From assembly GCA_017517275.1 (NCBI GenBank), contig JAFWZX010000008.1, positions 1 through 46,962 on the forward strand: a stretch of 46,962 nucleotides of DNA, read 5' to 3'. The translations under genes and the position numbers were made by a program. The notes beneath the pieces were generated by a model that saw nothing but the letters and a program-made list of their open reading frames with translations, was not told the origin of the DNA and did no database searches. How positions within the stretch are numbered: position 1 is the first letter of the stretch; each line of letters begins with the position of its first letter. Positions 22,808-30,466 of this stretch are shown here, in pieces. This DNA is from Clostridia bacterium. Its GTDB lineage: Bacteria; Bacillota; Clostridia; UBA1212; UBA1255.

Positions 22808-24976
22808 ATGGATAATTTTTTAAAACCCATGCGAATTTTTCACAATTTCTATTATCACAGTGTGGGCGGCAGCTGTGCACCCTTATCAGAAAAAAAGAAA
22901 GTTGTTGAAAGTTTTTTAGATGAATTAGACAGTTGCGGTTACGGCGGCTTTGTTACTAATATTAATCTTGATAATTACCTTTGCGATCCGGATAACGATG
23001 CTCTGTTTGTTCATTGCATCGAATATGCCGATAAATTAAATATGCGAGTATGGATTTATGACGAACACGGATATCCAAGCGGCGCAGCAGGGGGACTGAC
23101 ACTTAAAGAAAATCCCGACTATGAAGCTCGCGGTCTTACTTGCACGTCAAAGAAGGCAGCCTGCGCAGAGCACGTTATGATTGAGCTTCCATACGGTTGC
23201 GAAGAGCTTGTTTGCGCTTATGCCGTAGATGCAAGCGCAAAGCGCATAGATCTTAGCTCCTTTGTCAGTGATAAGGACTGTCTTAACTGGGTAGCTACCT
23301 GCGATTGTCACGTTTACTATATGGCCTCAAAACGAAGCTATGAACATACACATGCCGCACATAACGTGCACACAGCCCGCAGGTACGTTAATTTATTAGA
23401 TAATAACGCTGTTTGCGCCTTTATCAACAATACATACAAGAAATACTATAATTTAGTAGGAAAATATTTCGGTAATACTATCCAGGCTTTTTTCACAGAC
23501 GAGCCTTCATTAATGAGTGCTTATATAAACACCGCATTAGTTCCGCCAAACGTTACAGATACGATTGATGAGAAAGTTCCCATGCTGCCTGTTTGCAACT
23601 GGGATAAATCTGTATTAGTTGAATATCAAAAACGCTACGGCGAAGATTTACGCTTTAACCTTCATTTCCTGTTTGGAGGAGACAGTGACGAGGCCAGAAA
23701 CGTCAGATACAAGTATAACGAAATGATTTCCGATATGTTTGAATACTCTTATTTTAAACAAATAGGTGACTATTGTAAGAGTGTAGGCGTGCATTTTTCC
23801 GGTCACGTCCTGTTGGAAGAGAGTCTGCTCCATCATTCGATTTTTGAAGGAAATATATTCCGCTTTATGACCCATATGGGAGTACCCGGCATTGATATGC
23901 TGACAACGATTCCCAGAAACATTCTGAATCAGGCTACCACCATAAAGGTTGTCGCCTCCAGCGGCGCATGGTATGGCAAAGAGCACGTTATGTCAGAATC
24001 TTCCGGTCACGTAGAAGGAGCTTATAACATCAAATACGGTCCGGAAGAAATACTGGGAAGTATATTCACCCAGTTTGCATTAGGCGTTGACACCATAACA
24101 TCGTATTACAACCATAGCATATATTCAAAAGAAGAAAATTCTGTCTTCTGTGATGCATCCGGCCGACTATGCGAGTTTTTTAAAGACGGTAAATCCACTA
24201 CAGACGTCCTTCTTTACTATCCGATTGACAGTATGTGGAGTGAAAATATAGGTTCCGACAAGGATCTGGGGCAAAGACAATATACACCGGCAGCCCACGC
24301 CACCAACAGCAGTTGGGAATCTCTGGTAAAACAGCTGATTCTATCCGACTTCCAATACGATTGTATTGACTTTAAAGCTTTGTTGGAAGCAGATGTTCAC
24401 GACGGATTCATTGTCAATCCACGTACGGGACATACGTATTGCGTGTTGGTCTTGCCAAAAGTTGTTTCCTTAACGCACGAGGTGCTCCGTAAGTTAGAAA
24501 CCTTAGCAAATCAGGGTGTGAAAATCATTTTTGAAAATCTTTCTGCTGATAATCTGTTTGTTCCAGGCTCTTCTTCTGACTGCAAACAACTAATTGACTC
24601 GATTATTGCCCTTCCGTCTGTAACAAACTCTTCCCAGCCGGAATATACAGTCACTTTGCTCAATTCACTAGCTGTCCGTCACGTACTCTTTGAAGAAAAC
24701 AACCCCGGAATCCTATCTTTGCACAAAAAAGATACTGCTTCAGGCTTTGACTCTTTGTATTTTCTGGCAAATCTTGATAACGAAAACAAGCATCTTAATG
24801 CAAGCTTTGCTGTAGACTGTGCTTGCGGCAAGCTTCATGTTACAGTATGCGACGTTAAGTCAGGGGACAAATACAATCTTGATTGTGTTGCTGCAAACGG
24901 AAGATGTAATGTTCCTGTAGATATTGAGGGCTACAGCGGACTTATCATCGGCTTTTCTAACGGCGGCGCCTGTTGA
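22808..24976 (+). CDS. GH106-like glycoside hydrolase family protein
   Basis: This 722-aa protein shows the VWIYDEHGYPSGAAGG segment (residues 82-96) and FFTDEPSL (229-235), hallmarks of the GH106 alpha-L-rhamnosidase superfamily. It is shorter than many GH106 enzymes (about 900-1100 aa) and has no signal peptide or membrane anchor, so it may work in the cytoplasm or be a divergent member with another sugar substrate. It is the last gene of the operon, 7 nt after the membrane protein. Its end overlaps the convergent gene at 24957-25670 by 20 nt. Intracellular turnover of a rhamnose-containing oligosaccharide is one possibility, not shown by the sequence. Confidence 0.68.
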   Translation: MDNFLKPMRIFHNFYYHSVGGSCAPLSEKKKVVESFLDELDSCGYGGFVTNINLDNYLCDPDNDALFVHCIEYADKLNMRVWIYDEHGYPSGAAGGLTLKENPDYEARGLTCTSKKAACAEHVMIELPYGCEELVCAYAVDASAKRIDLSSFVSDKDCLNWVATCDCHVYYMASKRSYEHTHAAHNVHTARRYVNLLDNNAVCAFINNTYKKYYNLVGKYFGNTIQAFFTDEPSLMSAYINTALVPPNVTDTIDEKVPMLPVCNWDKSVLVEYQKRYGEDLRFNLHFLFGGDSDEARNVRYKYNEMISDMFEYSYFKQIGDYCKSVGVHFSGHVLLEESLLHHSIFEGNIFRFMTHMGVPGIDMLTTIPRNILNQATTIKVVASSGAWYGKEHVMSESSGHVEGAYNIKYGPEEILGSIFTQFALGVDTITSYYNHSIYSKEENSVFCDASGRLCEFFKDGKSTTDVLLYYPIDSMWSENIGSDKDLGQRQYTPAAHATNSSWESLVKQLILSDFQYDCIDFKALLEADVHDGFIVNPRTGHTYCVLVLPKVVSLTHEVLRKLETLANQGVKIIFENLSADNLFVPGSSSDCKQLIDSIIALPSVTNSSQPEYTVTLLNSLAVRHVLFEENNPGILSLHKKDTASGFDSLYFLANLDNENKHLNASFAVDCACGKLHVTVCDVKSGDKYNLDCVAANGRCNVPVDIEGYSGLIIGFSNGGAC

Positions 24977-25670
24977 TCCTTATAACGGGACGTACCATTT
25001 TCTTGCTTATATCATCGAAATAAAAAAGCCAATATCCGGTATATGATTGATCCATATACCGGATTTTTGCATTAACCCATCTTCCGTATTCATATGCTCT
25101 TCTGCTTCTATTATCCGGCACACCTATAACGGTAAAAGTACCTTCTTCAGAAAAATATTGTCCTGCCAATAAGTGTCTATAAGCGGCAAATCCTCGTTCC
25201 GCTACCGTCTTAAAGGCATCACTGATGATTAAGCCTTGACCGCGCAGATAATCTATATTTTGAACTGCAAACCATTTATAATTCTTATTAACAGTGCCAA
25301 AAGGATCAAAAGAAGCGCTGCCTTCTTTTTCCTTTAATACGCATTTCCCTACCGGGTTACCGTTAAAAGAAACACAAGCATACACACGGCCCTTACAGTC
25401 CGATGCCTGCGATAAAAAATCATCAATCTGCGGTTTATCAATACTAAAATATACAAACGTCCCTTGTGGTTCCGGAATAAAGCGCCGCAGAACCACTTCT
25501 TTTATATTATCGCCTTCATCTAATATACGAAGAAAAAGGCAGTCACACGTTTCGTCTACTTTGCATTTAACACTATAGCACCTGCCTTCTTTGTTACGAC
25601 ACATCTCAAAAGATACGTATCCTATCACCTTGTTCGTATTTGTAGATAAAAGTCTGTAATATCCTTCCAT
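24957..25670 (-). CDS. Hypothetical protein, unknown family
   Basis: This 237-aa soluble protein has no signal peptide and no family that I recognise. The N-terminal half has many Cys residues (for example CDCLFLRIL). The C-terminal 80 residues are aromatic and basic (FTVIGVPDNRSRRAYEYG, then GYWLFYFDD) and end RRRR. Near residue 130 a WFAVQNIDYLRGQ segment follows an FGTVNKNYK turn. It starts at an ATG with no Shine-Dalgarno; a strong hairpin (25678-25716) ends 7 nt upstream. The 3' end overlaps the GH106-like gene and contains the terminator of the opposite strand. Confidence 0.6.
   Translation of the reverse strand: MEGYYRLLSTNTNKVIGYVSFEMCRNKEGRCYSVKCKVDETCDCLFLRILDEGDNIKEVVLRRFIPEPQGTFVYFSIDKPQIDDFLSQASDCKGRVYACVSFNGNPVGKCVLKEKEGSASFDPFGTVNKNYKWFAVQNIDYLRGQGLIISDAFKTVAERGFAAYRHLLAGQYFSEEGTFTVIGVPDNRSRRAYEYGRWVNAKIRYMDQSYTGYWLFYFDDISKKMVRPVIRINRRRR
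25034..25068 (+). terminator. Intrinsic terminator of the surface operon, inside opposite gene
   Basis: ATCCGGTATATG (25034-25045) pairs perfectly with CATATACCGGAT (25053-25064) around a 7-nt loop and is followed by TTTTT. It lies about 58 nt after the GH106-like stop, within the coding region of the convergent gene. Confidence 0.8.
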
Positions 25671-25677
25671 AGAAAAA

Positions 25678-25716
25678 CCGCCATAAAATTAAGTTCTTCT
25701 TAATTCTATGGCGGTC
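25678..25716 (-). terminator. Hairpin between DUF4846-like gene and next gene; terminator or leader
   Basis: ACCGCCATA (25708-25716, minus reading) pairs with TATGGCGGT (25686-25678), extended by an AATTAAG helix, with GGTTTTTC after it on the minus strand. This fits an intrinsic terminator after the gene ending at 25735. A perfect TATAAT (25731-25726) just upstream means it could also be the 5' leader of the gene starting at 25670. Confidence 0.65.
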
Positions 25717-25734
25717 TGCTGACTATTATAACAA

Positions 25735-26799
25735 TTATCTGAATCTGTAGAGTGATTCTGCACTGTATACAACACCGTTACATATGAAAGAGCCGTTGCT
25801 CTCTAACGTCTGCCATACGTTTTTACCGGTATCGTTAGAATTGTCATATACGTGAATATCTGTTGCAGGAGTTGCACCGCCGGCAACAATGAACATCTTC
25901 TCACCGGTCTGTCTATTAACAGCTACGTCTACGATCATTAATGCAGTACCTGCCTGTGAACAGAAAACATCTCCTATTTGCAAATCAGAAGTAGAGATTT
26001 TCCTCATCTGGAGCTTTAGAGAAGCTACGTTGCTATATAACATAACCTGCTGCAGATAATATCTGAATGAACTGTCTACGTCGCCCAAAGTAACGTCCTT
26101 ATGACCGCAAACCTCACCATTCTCGCCGTGATCTGTACACCAGTTTAAAATATCCTGATCAACTTGAGTCTTGTCAAGGCGGCCGCCTTCTATCCACGTT
26201 TTGTAATCACAGACAAAAGCCGGTGTTGTACAAAGTTCAAAAGATATATTTTCAATGGCACCTTTACTGCGTAAATACTCTGCTCTTAATCTTATCATAG
26301 AACCGGCAGCACCCTGCAGACTACCTATATTAATCAAGGCAATGTCAAATACGCCTGCAATAGAAGCATCTGTAAGATCAACCATTGTTTTAGTAGAAGA
26401 ATCGTATCTTTGAGGTTTAACACCATAATCCTTAAGACCAAAGGCACGCAGATATTCTGCAAAGCTTCCTGCTTCCACAGCAACTCTCTCAAAGCCTTCC
26501 GGAGCAGTGAAACGAGTGCCTACTGTTTTATTCGCCACAACTACTTCATCCGGTCTTTTCGTGGGAGACGGAGACGGCGTAATCATTTCTGTCGGCGGAG
26601 CAAGCTCCGTTGCACCGGGAGTCGGTGACGCCGCCGTTATAGACGGAGCAAGAGACGGCGCACTTTCATCATCGTTAAAGACGCCCTTGAATTCATCGAA
26701 AAATATTATTACAACCAACAATGATGCTATTATCAAGCACAGTGAAATAACAATTAAAATGAAACCGGTGTTACTTTTTTTGCTATAGTTATCTTTCAT
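25735..26799 (-). CDS. DUF4846-like membrane-anchored protein
   Basis: This protein of about 354 aa has a single N-terminal membrane helix (after SKKSNTGF, about 20 residues) and a Pro/Ser/Thr-rich linker (SPTPGATE, TPSPSPTKRP). Its extracellular domain opens FERVAVEAGSFAEYLRAFGLK, a typical DUF4846 start. I chose the ATG at 26799 (MKDNYSKKS) because AAGGAG lies 7 nt upstream; this overlaps the upstream gene by 11 nt. The function of DUF4846 is unknown, though an NlpC/P60-like fold is possible. It is the terminal gene of the pheS-metG transcript. Confidence 0.7.
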   Translation of the reverse strand: MKDNYSKKSNTGFILIVISLCLIIASLLVVIIFFDEFKGVFNDDESAPSLAPSITAASPTPGATELAPPTEMITPSPSPTKRPDEVVVANKTVGTRFTAPEGFERVAVEAGSFAEYLRAFGLKDYGVKPQRYDSSTKTMVDLTDASIAGVFDIALINIGSLQGAAGSMIRLRAEYLRSKGAIENISFELCTTPAFVCDYKTWIEGGRLDKTQVDQDILNWCTDHGENGEVCGHKDVTLGDVDSSFRYYLQQVMLYSNVASLKLQMRKISTSDLQIGDVFCSQAGTALMIVDVAVNRQTGEKMFIVAGGATPATDIHVYDNSNDTGKNVWQTLESNGSFICNGVVYSAESLYRFR

Positions 26800-27871
26800 C
26801 TTCTTCTCCTTCCGGACTCTCATCCTCTTCATTTAATACATCGTCATAATCCTCTCCGTACAAATCTTCAAGAGTATCTACAGGAGGCTTCCAATCAGGT
26901 ATGATATTTCCATCATCTAAGCGAATCTCTTCAGTCTGATTTTCTTCTGCGGTCGTATCCTCCTCTGTTCTTGACTTGTCCGCTTTATAATTATCTATCA
27001 TAAAGCGTTTTAGATAAGGGTACGTAAATGAAGTATTAACAAGACTCATAAATCCCATTCCGAATACTGCATACACAACAACACACAGCAAAAGTGCGGC
27101 AAGCAGATTCTTAATGAAAAGAAGCGGCACCGCAATCATCACAACGTTCAATAATACTATACCAAGATTCGGAAGCCATTTAATAAAGGCAAACAGCATG
27201 GCATTTTTGTACAGTTGCTTTAAAGAAAGCTTAAACGTTACAATCATCGGATAAATATACAGCATCATTGTAAAAAACAAAACAGACAGACAGATTAAAA
27301 TCAACGTCGAAAAGAAACCTATCCAACCGGGGAAAGCCTGTTCCAATGGAGTACCCGGTGTAGTAATTGCCATTACAAATGCTGTATCTATCATAATAAC
27401 AAATCCAATAATTCCGTTTATGATAGACGCCTGTGTTGCCAGCTTTGCATTACTTCTGGTCTTTGTAACGTAATCATGCCATATAAAGCAAGGTTCCCTT
27501 TTCACAAAGGATTTAATAATATACATAAAGCCTGCTTTGCAAGGACCTAATGAATATACCGGAATTATCGTGAAAAGGAACGTAACAAAAACAAGTCCGA
27601 TAGTATAAAGGTGAGCTCCTTCGGGAGAATTCATAACACTCATGCTCTTGCCGGTCAAAGTAAAATACAAAGATACCGCGAGCATATAGCTGGCAGCCGC
27701 AAGAACCATAGGGATAAGATTGCATATAAAATACATAAAATTAACAGCTACAAGCTTGTATTTTTTTAGCCATAAAATTTCCCAAAACCGGAAGAAAGCT
27801 CTCTTTTCGGGAGCACCTTTTTCAATTCCTTTGCCATCATCAAGATAAAGCAATTTTCTAAAGATTTTCAA
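26789..27871 (-). CDS. YesL-like (DUF624) membrane protein
   Basis: This 360-aa protein has about five or six hydrophobic helices between residues 35 and 280 and a strongly acidic C-terminal tail (about 60 aa, ending EGEEDER). The PCKAGFMYIIKSFVKRE segment after the second helix pair matches the DUF624/YesL pattern, whose members often accompany sugar-uptake or envelope genes. The function is unknown. It begins 27 nt after metG and overlaps the next gene, so it rides in the same transcript. Confidence 0.6.
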   Translation of the reverse strand: MKIFRKLLYLDDGKGIEKGAPEKRAFFRFWEILWLKKYKLVAVNFMYFICNLIPMVLAAASYMLAVSLYFTLTGKSMSVMNSPEGAHLYTIGLVFVTFLFTIIPVYSLGPCKAGFMYIIKSFVKREPCFIWHDYVTKTRSNAKLATQASIINGIIGFVIMIDTAFVMAITTPGTPLEQAFPGWIGFFSTLILICLSVLFFTMMLYIYPMIVTFKLSLKQLYKNAMLFAFIKWLPNLGIVLLNVVMIAVPLLFIKNLLAALLLCVVVYAVFGMGFMSLVNTSFTYPYLKRFMIDNYKADKSRTEEDTTAEENQTEEIRLDDGNIIPDWKPPVDTLEDLYGEDYDDVLNEEDESPEGEEDER

Positions 27872-27898
27872 CTATCAGACACCTCTTTTTCAGTGGGT

Positions 27899-29494
27899 TT
27901 ATTTTTTACCTATATTTTCCAATTCCTCAAGCTCTTTTTCCAGATCAATACGAGGGAAGAGGACTGCACCTTTCTCAACCTGAGTTCCGGCAGGATATTT
28001 ACCCCAAACGTAGCTGCTCTCCCAGCCTGTCAAATCATCACCGCTGATACCCAATTGCTGTTGAATCTTAGACGGAGTAGAAGGCATGCACGGCTTAATA
28101 AGAATTGACACAATACGAATACCCTCAAGAAGCGTATACATTACCGCAGCAAGGCGCTTCTTTGTATCTTCATCGTCAAGCTTCTTAGCAAGAACCCACG
28201 GAGCTGTCTCATCAATGTACTTGTTAAGACGTGAGACACATTTCCATATTTCGGTAAGCGCTGTGGGGAATTCAAGTTTATCATAATTTGCTTCAACGAC
28301 AGCAGCCAATTTCTCAAACATTGCCTGAATCTCTGAATCAATCGGTTCGTTTGTCATTTCAGCCGGCATTATACCGCCGAAATATTTAATCTGCATTGAC
28401 ACAGTACGTGATACCAAATTTCCCAAGTCATTTGCCAAATCTGAATTAATTCTGTTTATCAATGCTTCGTTAGTAAACGTGCCGTCTGCGCCGAAAGGTA
28501 CTTCTCTTAAAAGGAAGTATCTGATAGCATCAGTACCGTATTTACCTACGAGAATCGCAGGATCAACGACGTTGCCGCGGGATTTACCCATTTTTTGGCC
28601 GTCAATAAGAAGCCAACCGTGTCCGTAGACCTGTTTGGGAAGCTCCAGACCCAGTGCCATTAAAATAATAGGCCAGATAATCGTGTGGAAACGTACAATT
28701 TCCTTACCTACAAGATGAAGATCTGCCGGCCAATATTTTTTGAAGTCAGCATCTGCGCCTTCCTCGTCAGAACCGTATCCCTGAGCCGTAATATAGTTTG
28801 AAAGGGCATCCAACCATACGTATACAACGTGACCGGGATCAAAAGTAACCGGAATACCCCAGTCGAAGGTTGATCTTGAAACACATAGATCCTCAAGCCC
28901 CGGTCTTAAGAAGTTGTTGAGCATCTCGTTCTTACGAGACACAGGTTGAATAAAGTCTTCATGAGTCTCAATATATTCAATTAACCTGTCTTGATATTTG
29001 GACAATCTAAGAAAATAGCTCTCTTCTTTCGTAAGCTCTACAGGTCTTCCGCAATCAGGACATTTTCCGTCCTTGAGCTGCGTCTCTGTCCAGAAAGATT
29101 CACAAGGAGTACAATACCATCCCTCGTACTCGCTTTTATAAATATCCCCTTGATCATAAAGCTGCTTAAAAATCTTTTGAACTGCTTTTACGTGATAGTC
29201 GTCAGTTGTTCTTATGAACTTATCGTTTGTAATTTCCATAAGATCCCATAATTTGTAAATATTCTCAACGATCTCATCTACGTATTGCTTCGGTGTAACA
29301 CCCTTCTCGGCAGCTTTTCTTTGAATCTTAAGTCCGTGCTCATCCGTACCTGTAAGGAACATTACGTCGTAGCCCTTAAGTCGTCTGTATCTTGCCGCAG
29401 CATCTGCAGCTACAGTAGTGTATGAATGTCCGATATGAAGATTACCGCTTGGGTAATAAATCGGAGTAGTAATATAATAAGTTTTCTTTTCCAT
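27899..29494 (-). CDS. metG: Methionyl-tRNA synthetase
   Basis: This class Ia enzyme charges tRNA-Met. HIGH is at residues 20-23 (GNLHIGHS). The zinc knuckle has C128, C131, C145 and C148. The second signature reads KMGKS at 301-305 rather than the common KMSKS, a permitted variation. At 531 aa it lacks the C-terminal tRNA-binding/dimerisation domain found in about 650-aa forms such as Bacillus MetG. AGGAGG-like sequence precedes the ATG, 18 nt after the unknown gene upstream. It is part of the pheST cluster. Confidence 0.96.
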   Translation of the reverse strand: MEKKTYYITTPIYYPSGNLHIGHSYTTVAADAAARYRRLKGYDVMFLTGTDEHGLKIQRKAAEKGVTPKQYVDEIVENIYKLWDLMEITNDKFIRTTDDYHVKAVQKIFKQLYDQGDIYKSEYEGWYCTPCESFWTETQLKDGKCPDCGRPVELTKEESYFLRLSKYQDRLIEYIETHEDFIQPVSRKNEMLNNFLRPGLEDLCVSRSTFDWGIPVTFDPGHVVYVWLDALSNYITAQGYGSDEEGADADFKKYWPADLHLVGKEIVRFHTIIWPIILMALGLELPKQVYGHGWLLIDGQKMGKSRGNVVDPAILVGKYGTDAIRYFLLREVPFGADGTFTNEALINRINSDLANDLGNLVSRTVSMQIKYFGGIMPAEMTNEPIDSEIQAMFEKLAAVVEANYDKLEFPTALTEIWKCVSRLNKYIDETAPWVLAKKLDDEDTKKRLAAVMYTLLEGIRIVSILIKPCMPSTPSKIQQQLGISGDDLTGWESSYVWGKYPAGTQVEKGAVLFPRIDLEKELEELENIGKK

Positions 29495-29512
29495 TTCTAT
29501 TCCTCCATATAA

Positions 29513-30466
29513 CTACATGAGAAAATATCTCAAATCGCTAATAATTTTCTCTGTTCTATCATCGGTCTTTGCAAGTAACGGATACTTTTCCGTAATATCT
29601 TTGAAAAGTCTTGCAGCTTTCCTTGAATGCTTATAATTTGTAATATCATCATTTGTCTGGTGATTTTCTAATAATCCGGTGAAAATATCGCAAATACCTT
29701 TGAACATCTGTTTGCTTGAAAATTTACCAAACTCTTCCTTACCATCAAGCATTTCCTGCATTATTTCCGTCATCTTACCTTTAGTTGCACAAACGTTGGA
29801 AAGATACGAAAGACCTATCGTATTTTCACAGCCTTGTGCCACCGAATAATAACGGGCTTCTTTTTGCGTGTAGTCAAATTCATATGCCACAGCAATTTTG
29901 CCCCAGCCTTTTAAATTCTCAGATAAATAAATCAAAATATCATTGCCGCCCGGACCGGGCATATTCACATGAATCGCGCCGGCACAATACAGTGAAAATT
30001 CTTCATGTCTGCCAAGGACCTTGATAATCTCTACGTCCTCCGGTTGACCGCATTGTCCCCAAAGAGCAATACCAAACTTGACTATCTCTCTCTTATCGGA
30101 TTCTGTCATCATCCTCAAGGCTTCCGTACGCATATTATCTTTGTTTACTCTATAACGGGATAACATAATTGATAAAACGGGATCGGTAATTGTTATCGCT
30201 GCATATTTTCTTATAGCAGTCTCTGCCTTTTCACGATTAGCGGGGCAGGGATTCTCAATCTGCCTGCGGATTGTTCTTGCAATTTTGTAATTCACAAGCA
30301 AATGCTGTTTAATTCCATAATTGTCGCGAAGAACGATTCCTTCAAAGGCACCGGGAACCCAACTCTGATCCTCAGGCAGGTTTAAATCTGCATGATCAGG
30401 CAGTATCGAGTCTGAATAATCTTCACCTTTATTTAATTTATCTAAAAGAAAATCGTAAATACTCAT
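29513..30466 (-). CDS. Hypothetical protein in aminoacyl-tRNA synthetase operon
   Basis: This 317-aa soluble, helix-rich protein is not recognised. It has no signal peptide. The spacing of its helices (for example residues 95-215, ALRMMTESDKREIVKFG then EDVEIIKVLGRHEEFSLYC) resembles HEAT/ARM-like repeat proteins. The short YSVAQGCENTIGLSYLSNVC segment is the most distinctive. The start overlaps the pheT stop by one base (TAATG), which implies translational coupling to pheT. metG follows after 18 nt. Confidence 0.7.
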   Translation of the reverse strand: MSIYDFLLDKLNKGEDYSDSILPDHADLNLPEDQSWVPGAFEGIVLRDNYGIKQHLLVNYKIARTIRRQIENPCPANREKAETAIRKYAAITITDPVLSIMLSRYRVNKDNMRTEALRMMTESDKREIVKFGIALWGQCGQPEDVEIIKVLGRHEEFSLYCAGAIHVNMPGPGGNDILIYLSENLKGWGKIAVAYEFDYTQKEARYYSVAQGCENTIGLSYLSNVCATKGKMTEIMQEMLDGKEEFGKFSSKQMFKGICDIFTGLLENHQTNDDITNYKHSRKAARLFKDITEKYPLLAKTDDRTEKIISDLRYFLM

